This document shows, piece after piece, positions 55,803-64,000 of a DNA stretch of 64,000 nt (position 1 is the stretch's first letter; each line of letters begins with the position of its first letter). The position numbers and the translations under genes were made by a program. The notes below the pieces were generated by a model. The model worked only from the letters and a program-made list of their open reading frames with translations, was not told where the DNA came from and made no database searches. Origin of the DNA: CAWANP01 sp963783445 (GTDB lineage: Bacteria; Chloroflexota; Anaerolineae; JAAYZQ01); NCBI GenBank assembly GCA_963783445.1, contig CAWANP010000012.1:484503-548502 (forward strand), in the 5' to 3' direction.

Positions 55803-57465
55803 TTATCTGCCTCCTCCGGCGCAGGCGCAGGCACAGCCGGCGCAGGCACAGGCGCAAGCGCAACTGTAGCCCCCGCTCCGGCTGGAGCCGCTGGAGCTGG
55901 AGCTTTTTGGTGGTGGGTTGGTCGTGTTGGTCACGCCCCTGGTAAAGCCTTCGATGCTGCTGACGACGGTGCTGGACGCGTTCTCGATGCCGCCGACCAC
56001 GGTGTTGGCAAAGTCCGCGCCGGGCAGCGTGGGCAGCGTCACCGGGGTACCGCCGCCCGCGCGGCGAAGGCGAAGGAGCGACCGGCGCCCGGGGGCCGGC
56101 ATGTGCCACCCAGGGCCGGTAGCCCCACCACCAGTGGGGCAGCATGACCGGGCGGTCGTGAAAGACGCGGCGCGTGCGGTCGTCCCAATCGTCGTCGAGC
56201 ATGGTCCACTCCAGGCCCTCGCCCCACCGGTCGCCCAGAACCTCCGGGGTATCGGCGGCCTCGACCTGTTTCCAGGCGCGCGCGGCAATGTCCTGGTAGT
56301 ATACTTGTGTCTCTTTGCGGCTAAAGCCGGCCAGCTTTTTGTTCACGTCGCCGATGAGGTCGATGACCATCTCCCGCAGCTCGTCTTCATCCAGCTTGCC
56401 GTTGTCCCCTACCGCCTTGAGAAAGCGCCGTTCATAGTACCAGAGCTTGACATCCTCGGGCAGTGGATCGGCGACCTGGACCTTGAGCGGTTTCTCCGAC
56501 TCGACGGTGATAATGCCTTTCTTGACCAGGCCAAAGAGGATCATGGTCATGATCTTGTTCAGGGGCGCTTCCAGCAGCACGGCCGCTTCGACGGCGGTCA
56601 GGCCGCGCTTGATGCCGCTGCCCTCCACCGCAAGCGCGGGGGGCAGGTACTCCATCCTGCGTCGTTTCTTGGACCGTCCGCTCAGCCAACCGATCAATAC
56701 CCAGGCAATGGGCAGCGCGACAAAACAGATGGCCGGGTTGCTGCACAGCCCGCTCAGGTTCAGGTTAAAGGCCGGCGGCGTCTGTACCACGCCCTCGGCC
56801 AGGTATTGCCGGGGGAAGGAGGCGCCATAGACGTACTCTTTGTCGCCCCTGGCCTCCTCGTTGACCCAGGTATAGACGACCCGGTCATCCTGGAAAGCAG
56901 CGCTGGTGAATTCTTGTCCGTGATAGCGGGGTTCTTCGGCGGTGACCCCCGGGGGCAGGTGGAGGTTGACCTCCATGCGGGTGGGGCCGTGTACAAACTG
57001 GCTGTCGAACCAGGTGGGTGCGAACTCAAAGCTGGCATACTCGTCATCGTCGCTGTCGGGATAGACGAGATCGCGCACGGCCGCCTCGATGTGCAGGGTT
57101 CCCGTCTGCCCCGGCTGGATGGTTTGGGGGCCCAGCTCCACAGCCACACCCGGGCTGACGTAGGGCGAGTTGCTGATGTCTGTCAGGGGTACGCCGTCGA
57201 TGGAGGCGCGAATATCAGAGAGCTGGTAGGTGTCGTTGGGCAGGCCCACGTCTACGACGTCGATGGGATGGGAGCCGGGGTCTGGGGTGAAGGTCAGGTC
57301 GTAGGCGAGGTATACGGTGCCGTCCTCCTCAATGTATACGTCAACCACATTTTCCTGCAGGTTAAAGCGATAGTCCTGGGCCAGGCTCACCGGCGCCAGA
57401 AGCATGAGTGCCACGACGGCGAGAACAACCACCGCCTGCATCCGCATTGTTCTCTTGTTGAACAT
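55803..57465 (-). CDS. DUF2207-type membrane protein with C-terminal Cys-Ala tail (one frameshift)
   Basis: About 550 residues. A signal peptide (VVVLAVVALMLLAPVSLA) and a beta-rich extracytoplasmic region with DVYIEEDGTVYLAYDLTF are typical of DUF2207. One helix (AICFVALPIAWVLIGWLSG) is followed by a cytosolic region with a winged-helix-like stretch (KIMTMILFGLVKKGIITVE). The frame breaks near 56060. The next frame gives LPGADFANTVVGGIENAS, a Ser/Pro linker, and the end GGYSCACACACAGCACACAG with seven Cys alternating with Ala. The stop is TAA at 55803. This tail could bind metal or be a substrate of the PqqD-radical SAM enzyme two genes on. Confidence 0.85.
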
Positions 57466-57528
57466 CCCTGTTCCCTCCCCAAGGACCTCCGTCAGTCGGG
57501 TTCCTCGCTTCGGTCTAGCTGATCAGCC

Positions 57529-57882
57529 TCACCACTTGGGTTCTTCGACGATCTGGTAGGCCGCGTCGCAGTAGGGGCAGTTAACCATGACCGCTCCCTG
57601 GACCACGCTGATGGCCTGTTTGTCGAGCTGGGCGCCGCAGCTTTCGCACTTCATGGCTTCCAGCTCCACGTCGCCCGTCAGGTCGATCTCCTGGCGGATG
57701 GTAACCTCTTGCTCGGGTTTGGGTTCGCGCAGGCGAATGACGACGATGATGCCCAGACCAATGGCCACCAGCAGCCCGCCTACCAGCAGCCGGCCTCCGG
57801 GACTGGCCGTGCCCGAGCCAAAAGCGGCCCACAGGAACAGCACGCCAAAGAATATCAGAGATACCTGCCACAATGTAGCCAA
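57529..57882 (-). CDS. Small membrane protein with zinc ribbon
   Basis: 117 residues. Two membrane helices (WQVSLIFFGVLFLWAAF, LLVGGLLVAIGLGIIVVI) are followed by a cytosolic zinc ribbon MKCESCGAQLD... VNCPYCDAAYQI. The two CxxC pairs fit one zinc site. The family is unknown. It lies between the LysM gene (43 bases) and the DUF2207 gene (63 bases), all minus strand. Confidence 0.75.
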   Translation of the reverse strand: MATLWQVSLIFFGVLFLWAAFGSGTASPGGRLLVGGLLVAIGLGIIVVIRLREPKPEQEVTIRQEIDLTGDVELEAMKCESCGAQLDKQAISVVQGAVMVNCPYCDAAYQIVEEPKW

Positions 57883-57925
57883 TGATTTTGCCAGTACTCA
57901 TCCTCCCTCCCTTACTCGCTATACG

Positions 57926-59201
57926 CTATCTCCAGGAAAAGGTTCGGGTCTCGCTGGATGGGCTGTGGTCCTCGCCCAGCCACGTCCCGTCCTCGGCCAC
58001 GCCCGTCTGCCGCATGATCGACACCTGCCAGCGGAAACTGCTGCGGTTCTGTCCCCGCTTCGTACACCTCGGCCGGCACGCGCCACGAAGTAGCCTGAGT
58101 CCAGGCCAGCGGCGGTTGCTGCGCCCTGGGATCCATGCTGCGCAAGCGGACGACGTACCATTCGTCCGCATCCAGGATGCCCACCGAAGCCCAATTCAAT
58201 ATGATGACGGTTTCGGCGCCCTCAAAGGCCGCGCCGTCTGGGGGAGCCAGCAGGTTGGGGGCGGGGCGGGGCGGGCCCGGCGTGGGCGTCAGCGTTGGCG
58301 TCGGGGTGAGTGTGGGCGTTGGCGTGGCGGTGCCCACCGGGATCTTTAGTTCCTGGCCCACGCGCAGGTTGTTGCTATCCAGCCCGCTGGCCTCCTTGAT
58401 CTCGTCCACCTTCACATCGTACTTGGCCGACAGGCTGAACAGGGTATCGCCCTGCTGTACCTCGTGGATCTCGTAGGCCATGGTCGTGGTAAAGTCGGGC
58501 GGCTGGGCGATGATGATCTTGGTACCGACCCGCATGCTCGTGGCATCGCTGATATTGTTGATGGCCATGAGCGTCTCTACCGTCGTCCCATACTTTTTGG
58601 CGATGGCGCTCAGCGTGTCGCCGGTTCTGACCGCGTATTCAAAGGGCGTGGGCGAAGGCGTAGGGGTCACCGTCGGGGTAGAGGTGTTGGCCACCGGCAG
58701 GGGGATGATCAGCACATCGCCGATGCTGATGATCGAGCGCGAATTGAGGCCATTGGCCGCCAGCACCTTGGCGACGGTCGTGCCATATTGCTTGGCGATG
58801 CTGGACACGGTCTCGCCCGACTCGATGGTGTGGCGGGTCTGGTTGGGCGGCAGCGTGGCCGTCGGCGGCGGCGTGGGCGAATGCAGCGGCGTGGCCGAGG
58901 GAGCGAGCACGTAGGTGGCTGTCGGTGGGGACGTGGCTTCCGGTGTGACTGTCTCGGTGGCCACCGGCGTAGCCGCGGCCGGCACCAGGGCCAGCGGTTC
59001 ATCCAGCTCCCACGGCTTCCACAGCCATAGGGCGGCGATGGCCGCCGCCAGCAGCAGGGGCAGCAGCAGGTCGCCCTGTGGCAGCCGCAAACGCCTCTTT
59101 TTCTCTTCTTTCAAATGGGCCCCGCACATCAGGCAGGTCTCGGCCCGCTGTGCCACAGGCGTCCCGCATTCGGGGCACTGCCTTTGGGGACTTGTTTCCA
59201 T
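57926..59201 (-). CDS. Zinc-ribbon, membrane-anchored protein with three LysM domains (one frameshift)
   Basis: About 425 residues from the ATG at 59201 (METSPQRQCPECG); an earlier ATG at 59384 gives 61 extra residues without family character. A zinc ribbon CPECGTPVAQRAETCLMCGA, a membrane helix (GDLLLPLLLAAAIAALWLW), a Pro/Thr linker, and three LysM domains follow (HTIESGETVSSIAKQYGTT, YAVRTGDTLSAIAKKYGTT, HEVQQGDTLFSLSAKYDVK). The frame breaks near 58040 and the better C-terminus is FRWQVSIMRQTGVAEDGTWL, ending RTFSWR at TAG 57926. Each LysM binds glycan, so it probably sits at the cell wall. It is first in the rSAM/DUF2207 series. Confidence 0.85.
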
Positions 59202-59462
59202 AGGTTCAGTCGACTCCAGTTCCAGGTGGATTCTCTGCACGATCAGGTGGCAGCAACCCCTGGCTCCAAGCTGGTCCATGACCAGCGTTTCCCAGTCGAA
59301 AGACGCCGAATCACGGATTCGGCTCGAGCCGAGAGAGCAATCATCCTTCACAACGCACCCTTCAGGATGCTTCCAGCCAACCAAGAGCCCGTTCGTAGTG
59401 CGCGTTTCAACGCGCTCTCTGAGCCGCGAGTCGAGGTCTCAACCCAGAAGGGCGCTGAAGCA

Positions 59463-59484
59463 TGTCCTGAGCGAAGCCGAAGGA
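59463..59484. repeat. Short interspersed repeat (GTCCTGAGCG type)
   Basis: TGTCCTGAGCGAAGCCGAAG with its imperfect inverse. This sequence recurs in intergenic DNA of many Chloroflexota and other bacterial genomes. In this window it occurs once. No gene lies in 59485-59902. Confidence 0.5.
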
Positions 59485-59716
59485 CGCCTACTACGAACGG
59501 TTCTTGCCTCTGGGTATTGCCGGGTTCATTGGTAAAAAGTCGACGGTGCGCTTTCAATACGCCCATCATGACCCATCTTGCAGCCTCCCGATTATATCAG
59601 AGTGATCCCCTTTTGCCAAGCGTAACCAAAGGTACAACCAGGGCGGCAGGCATTTCTACACTTGCCGCTGTGAGGGTAGACTGCGGCGGGAATGCAGCGA
59701 CTTGGCCAGGATGGAT

Positions 59717-59745
59717 GCCCGCCCCTCGACTTCTCGAGGGCGGGC
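59717..59745. repeat. Inverted repeat in intergenic region
   Basis: GCCCGCCC-TCGA pairs with TCGA-GGGCGGGC around CTTC, with one unpaired base. No T run follows. Confidence 0.6.
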
Positions 59746-59902
59746 TTGCGCGGGCATGACACGCAACTACTTGCAGGGGCATGATGGGCTGGTGTGTATC
59801 CAAAGCTGAGCGTTGGCGTGGCAACTCGACCGCACCGCCGTGAAACAGGCGGTGCTAGTCACAGCCTTATGCGCGTACGCCGCCCCGTGCGAGTACGGGG
59901 GG

Positions 59903-59949
59903 TTGACATGGTCAACCTCGCGTGCTATGCTCAACTGGAATTCCAGTTG
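59903..59949 (+). promoter_or_regulatory. Promoter and adjoining operator-like palindrome of the M24 peptidase
   Basis: TTGACA (59903-59908), 17-base spacer, TATGCT (59926-59931), then an 18-base perfect palindrome CAACTGGAATTCCAGTTG at 59932-59949. The palindrome begins at the -10 and would cover the start of transcription, as a repressor site would. Confidence 0.7.
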
Positions 59950-60016
59950 TAGCAGATCGTGATCGATGCAGCGCTGCCGATGATTGAGGCGCTGCCAGAG
60001 GGAAGGTGCACCCGAT

Positions 60017-61133
60017 ATGATAGCATCCCAAGCGTGGATCGAGGAACTCAGGCGGCGCCGCCACGATCTGTGGCAGGCGGCGGAAAGGGAAGGCTGCGAC
60101 CTGCTGCTGGTCTATGCGACCAGGGAGCACGCCGAAGCCTTTCGCTATCTGACCAACTTTGTCCCAGGGCTGGGCGACATGTGGGGCGTCATGACCGGTC
60201 CGGATGAGATGGCTTGTACCCTCAACTTTCACTGGGAACTGTTGGAGGCCAGGACCGTCTCGGGGCTGGAGGATTGGCAGGGGATTTTTGACCCGGTGCC
60301 GGCTGTCATGGCTCGTATCAAAGGCGCCGCGCCCAGGCGGATGGCTGTCCTGGGCCTGCAGCGCCTGCCCTGGCCGGCCTACCGCCGCCTGATGGAAGAG
60401 AATCCGGGCCTCGAAGTGGTGGACATCAGCGGGCACTTGGACCAGATTCGCCGTATCAAAAGCCCGCTGGAAATCGAACTGCTGAAGGAGGCCGCCCGGA
60501 TCACAGACATGGCCTTTGCCGAGATCAGGGAGCGTGTCCGGCCCGGGATCACCGAGAACGAGATTGCGGCCCAGGTGGCCTATGTCTTCCGGCGGGAGGG
60601 CGCCGGCCTGGCCTTTGACCCCCTGGTGATGGGCGGCCTGGACCCAGAGACGGCGGTGATGGCCCGCTCTACCCGGCCGCGCCCCCTCGAGCTTGGGCGA
60701 TTCGCTGCTCATCGACATCGGCGCCGCCTGGGCGGGCTACCAGGTGGATGTTACGCGCACGATGGTGCTGGGCGAGCCCAATGCGCTGCAGCGCAGGGTC
60801 TGGGACACGATCCTGGAGACCTACGAGGCGGTGGTCTCGATGGCCAGGCCCGGCGTGCCCTGCGTCCATCTTCACCGGGCGGCGGAGCGGATCATCAACG
60901 GCGCGGGTTTTGCGCTGCAGCATCGCATTGGCCACGGCTTTGGCCTGGCCACCTCTTTCGAGTGGCCCAGCCTGGATACGGAAGGTGCCCCGCTGCAACC
61001 GGGGATGACCATTGCCGTCGAGCCGGGTATCTATGAGGTTGGGGCGGGCGCTATGAAGCTTGAGGATAGCTTGGTGATCACGGATACCGGGTGTGAGGTG
61101 ATCTCTTGTTGCTCGCGGGCGCTGGTGCTATAG
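60017..61133 (+). CDS. M24-family peptidase, Xaa-Pro aminopeptidase-like (one frameshift)
   Basis: About 372 residues from the ATG at 60017. An N-terminal creatinase-like domain (MIASQAWIEELRRRRHDLW, then ARRITDMAFAEIRERVRPG-like helices) is followed by the pita-bread catalytic domain. The shift lies near 60690, at LELG; the protein then goes on DSLLIDIGAAWAGYQVDVTRTMVLG, with the metal Asp residues, GFALQHRIGHGFGLATSFEWPS (His) and TIAVEPGIYEVGAG (Glu). One extra G in GGG explains the shift. It cleaves an N-terminal residue from X-Pro peptides. A palindromic operator-like site precedes it. Confidence 0.88.
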
Positions 61134-61187
61134 GCGGCTGCACGCCGCGGAGAGAACACGGATTGGCGGGATTGACGGATCAGACCT

Positions 61188-61276
61188 GGATGGGCGAAGG
61201 TCTCCCGACGAGCCTGTGCGCCTCGGTTACACTAGATGGGCGAAGGTCTCCTGACCGAGCTCTATGCGCCTCGGTG
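61188..61276 (+). repeat. Direct repeat of about 42 bases
   Basis: Two copies share GATGGGCGAAGGTCTCC, then GAC, GAGC and TGCGCCTCGGT (near 61190-61228 and 61236-61276), followed by GGTCTGAAGACAGACC. A related shared stretch GCGGGAATCCACGCAACCTG occurs near 61330 and 62047. Confidence 0.6.
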
Positions 61277-61399
61277 GGAGCCCGGGTCTGAAGACAGACC
61301 TTCGGCGATCAAGAGCGAGGGTAGACGATGGCGGGAATCCACGCAACCTGCAACCTGGCATCCTTTCGGAAGCCTGCCTACTGGCTGCCCAATCCGCAA

Positions 61400-61428
61400 T
61401 TGACGCGCCGGCCAATTCAAGGTATCAT
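61400..61428 (+). promoter_or_regulatory. Promoter of the BrnT/BrnA pair
   Basis: TTGACG, 17-base spacer, TATCAT, 30 bases before the BrnT start. Confidence 0.6.
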
Positions 61429-61458
61429 TGCCCTACAATCGGAGGACATGGTCGTACC

Positions 61459-61749
61459 GTGGGCATCGATTTCGAGTGGGACTCAAACAAGGCGGTGGAC
61501 AACACCCGCAAACACAGAGTGACCTTTGAGGACGCGGCGACCGTATTCCGGGATGATCTCAGCATCACCGTTCCTGATCCAGATCACTCGACGGCCAAAG
61601 ACCGCTTTATCACGGTGGGACTGTCAAGCCAGAAGAAACTGTTGATGGTCGCTCATGTTGAGCGAGGTGACCGCATTCGGATCATCAGTGCTCGGGAACT
61701 GACGCCCAGAGAGAAAAGGCAATATGAAGAAGCAGACTGGCATGGATGA
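61459..61749 (+). CDS. brnT: BrnT-family toxin
   Basis: 96 residues from a GTG (VGIDFEWDSNKAVDN). BrnT is an RNase-like toxin with the DUF497 fold; here FEWDSNKAVDNTRKHRVTFEDA, RFITVGLS and IRIISARELTPREKRQYEEA are conserved. The usual His/Arg/Lys active residues are present. The antitoxin gene overlaps its end by 26 bases. Confidence 0.85.
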   Translation: MGIDFEWDSNKAVDNTRKHRVTFEDAATVFRDDLSITVPDPDHSTAKDRFITVGLSSQKKLLMVAHVERGDRIRIISARELTPREKRQYEEADWHG

Positions 61750-61966
61750 TGAGCTTAGATCTGAATACGACCTGTCCGAACTCCTCAAAGGTGGGGTGCG
61801 CGGCAAGTATGCGGAACGATATGGGGAGGGCACGAACCTGGTTCTGCTGGCTCCTGATGTGGCCGCAGAGTTTCCAGATGAAAGAGCGGTGAATGCAGCG
61901 CTCCGGCTCGTGATGCAGCTTGCTCGAATACCCAAGGCGGATGATCACAGCATGGCAGGGAGCTGA
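61724..61966 (+). CDS. brnA: BrnA-family antitoxin
   Basis: 80 residues. It opens MKKQTGMDDELRSEYDLSELL, and has the typical GVRGKYAERYGEGTNLVLLAPDVAAEFP. The end is a ribbon-helix-helix-like stretch (DERAVNAALRLVMQLA). It overlaps brnT, toxin first, as usual for this pair. It should bind the toxin and repress the operon. Confidence 0.8.
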   Translation: MKKQTGMDDELRSEYDLSELLKGGVRGKYAERYGEGTNLVLLAPDVAAEFPDERAVNAALRLVMQLARIPKADDHSMAGS

Positions 61967-62072
61967 GTCATCAGCGGTTGGCCCTGCCCGTGAAGCACAT
62001 GGCCAACTGACATTCCCGCTCACACTGTCGTAAGGGTACTATGGGAGCGGGAATCCACGCAACCTGGAACCC

Positions 62073-63938
62073 CTAGCCCAGCGCTTCCTTGGCCCGTTTC
62101 TTTTGCTGGCCGCGTTTCTGGCGGTCCAGAATGTGCTTGCGGATGCGCAGGCTGCCCGGGGTGACTTCCAGCAGCTCGTCGTCGCGAGATACTCGATGCA
62201 CTCGTCCAGGCTCATCTCCCGCGGCGTGGTCAGCCGGACCTCGATGTCCTGGATCTGGTTGCGCATGTTGGTCAGGTGCTTGGTCTTGCAGACGTTGACG
62301 TCCAGGTCGCCGGGCCGCTGGTGCTCGCCGACGACCATGCCCTCGTAGACCTCGGCCCCCGGACTGATGAACAGGGTGCCCCGCTCCTCGGCGTTCTTCA
62401 GCCCAAAGGTGGTGGCTGACCCCATTCTCCCAGGCGACCAGCGAGCCCGCGCGACCGGGAGTCAATCTGCCCGGCCAGCGGCCCATAGCTGATGAAAGAC
62501 GCTGTTCATCACGCCCAGGCCGCGGGTGGCGGTCAGGAACTGGTAGCGAAAGCCCAGCAGGCCCCGGTGGGCACGTGATAGGTGATCAGGCACGCGTGCC
62601 GTCGCCGGCGTTGGTCATGTTGATGCATCTCGCCGCGCCGCTTGCCCAGCATCTCGACCACCGTGCCGACCGTGTCGGGCGGCGTCTCGATGTGGACCTC
62701 TTCGTAGGGCTCCAGCGTCTGGCCGTCCTGGTCCTCGCTGCAGAGTCACCTCGGGGCGGGAGACCTGAAACTCGTAGCCTTCGCGGCGCATGGTCTCGAT
62801 CAGGATGGCCAGGTGCAGCTCGCCGCGGCCGGAGACGACAAAGGTGTCGGGCTGGTTCGGTGTCCTCCACCTGCAGGGCGACGTTGTGCCGCAGTTCGTC
62901 ATAGAGGCGCTCGCGCAGCTTGCGCGAGGTGCCCCAGCGGCCTTCCTTGCCCGATCAGGGGCGAGGTGTTCACGCCAAAGGTCATCCGCACCGTGGGCTC
63001 TTCGACCTGGATGAGCGGCAGGGCGACGGGCTGCTCCGGGTCGGCCAGCGTCTCGCCGATGGCGATCTCTTCCAGGCCGGCAATGGCCACGATGTCGCCC
63101 GCCTCGGCGGCTCGGCGACCTCCACGCGTGCCAGGCCCTCGTGCACGTACAGGTAGCGGGCGCTGTCCAGACAGCAACTCGCCGTCGCGCGTGATGCGCG
63201 TAATGGACTGCCCGGCCTGAATGCGGCCGGCAAAAACCCGGCCGATGGCGGTCAGGCCGCGATAGTTGTCATAGTCCAGCGTGGTGACCAGGATCTGCAG
63301 TGGGGCGTCCGCGTCGACGGTGGGGCAGGGGATCTGGCGCAGGATGGTGTCAAAGAGCGGCTTCAGGTCGGGCCCCAGCTCGGGCGTCAGGCCGGCCTGG
63401 CCGGTGGTGGCCACGGTATAGACCACGGGAAAGTCGGCCTGTTCGTCGGTGGCGCCCAGCTCGATGAAGAGATCAAAGGTCTCGTTGAGCACCCGGTCCG
63501 GATCGGCGTTCCGTGCGGTCCACCTTGTTGATGACCACGACGGCGCGATGGCCCATCTCCAGCGCCTTTTTCAGCACGAAGCGGGTCTGGGGCATGGGGC
63601 CTTCGGCGGCGTCCACCAGCAGCAGCACGCCGTCGACCATGTTGAGCACCCGCTCCACCTCGCCGCCAAAATCGGCGTGCCCGGGCGTGTCCACGATGTT
63701 GATCTTGACCTGCTGGCCGTGTCTCGGCATCAGGGATGCTGATGGCCGTGTTCTTGGCCAGGATGGTGATGCCGCGCTCCCGCTCCAGGTCGTTGGAGTC
63801 CATCACGCGCTCGGCCACCTGCTGGTTGCTGCGGAAGACGTGGGCCTGCTTGAGCAGGCCGTCCACCAGTGTGGTTTTGCCATGATCTACGTGGGCGATG
63901 ATGGCGATATTACGCAGATCGCTTCGTTCGACGAGCAT
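62073..63938 (-). CDS. typA: GTP-binding protein TypA/BipA (at least eight frameshifts)
   Basis: About 615 residues if all shifts are corrected. The ATG at 63938 gives LRNIAIIAHVDHGKTTLVDGLLKQA (G1) and RERGITILAKNTAI. The frame then moves: IVDTPGHADFGGEVERVL (G3) and VVINKVDR (G4) lie in a second frame from about 63728, then the third frame gives GATDEQADFPVVYTVA and domain II (GLTAIGRVFAGRIQAGQ). Further frames hold AGDIVAIAGLEEIAIGETL, VSGRGELHLAILIETMRREGYEF and the C-terminal QKRGQQKKRAKEALG. The shifts are too dense for a normal gene and every domain is there, so low-quality sequence is more likely than decay. Upstream 63939-64000 holds nothing clear. Confidence 0.85.
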
Positions 63939-64000
63939 TGGTGCTGTGCCCCCTTGTTCTTAAAACATCTTACCGCGGAGGCGCGGAGGACACAGAGTTT

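Overview
The window reads as chromosomal DNA of a Chloroflexota bacterium (Anaerolineae-like), probably anaerobic or facultative. This is inferred from several things: Thr/Pro-rich linkers in surface proteins, a secreted protein ending in YLPLI, a UMF1-type MFS transporter with an extracytoplasmic insert, a SCO1664/DUF3090/phosphomutase trio outside Actinobacteria, and a selenocysteine formate dehydrogenase. There is no phage, transposase or CRISPR array. Sigma70-like promoters (TTGACA / TATAAT, 16-18 bp spacer) are easy to see on both strands.

Layout. 1-5 kb: truncated sugar-binding protein with a LysM-like domain, an FGE-sulfatase remnant, and a polyphosphate module (two PPK2 kinases plus CYTH-CHAD). 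5-16.6 kb: pepF, an Eis-like acetyltransferase coupled to purA, the three-gene kinase/phosphomutase island, an MBL hydrolase, a lipid kinase, ftsH and a SufR-like regulator. 16.7-24.3 kb: a Thr/Pro-linker surface protein, pgk, gap, a CBS protein, yvcK, a PcrA-type helicase and a DUF1232 protein. 24.6-33 kb: UMF1 transporter, a second Thr/Pro-linker protein, and a very large secreted cell-wall protein. 33-42 kb: a redox island with a membrane cytochrome-like subunit, an HdrD-like Fe-S protein, a GcvH-like protein, a structured leader RNA, an NAD-linked formate dehydrogenase (NuoE-like, NuoF-like, FdhA with in-frame UGA) and a rubrerythrin. 42-50 kb: ClC channel and the translation block rplL-rplJ-rplA-rplK-nusG-secE-tRNA-Trp-rpmG-tuf-tRNA-Thr-tRNA-Thr. 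50-64 kb: tRNA-Ser, a tandem repeat, trpS-lepA, a five-gene minus-strand cluster with a PqqD-radical SAM-SPASM enzyme next to a membrane protein with a Cys-Ala tail, an M24 peptidase, a BrnT/BrnA pair and typA.

How the genes may work together. The PPK2 and CHAD proteins would handle polyphosphate. pgk, gap and yvcK are central carbon genes. The 33-42 kb island would oxidise formate (or reduce CO2) with NAD(H), possibly linked to the membrane through the HdrD-like complex. The 53.7-59.2 kb cluster is the best candidate for an undescribed system: a peptide-modifying radical SAM enzyme encoded two genes from a protein whose C-terminus is a run of alternating Cys and Ala.

Quality note. From about 22 kb on, many conserved genes are interrupted by single-base frameshifts (pcrA, the transporter, the cell-wall protein, the Hdr-like genes, fdh genes, ClC, DUF2207, LysM protein, M24 peptidase, and typA with at least eight). 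The first 21 kb is clean apart from one remnant. Conserved protein sequence resumes directly after each shift, so most are probably consensus errors rather than true pseudogenes. Such genes are given here with full span and approximate shift positions.
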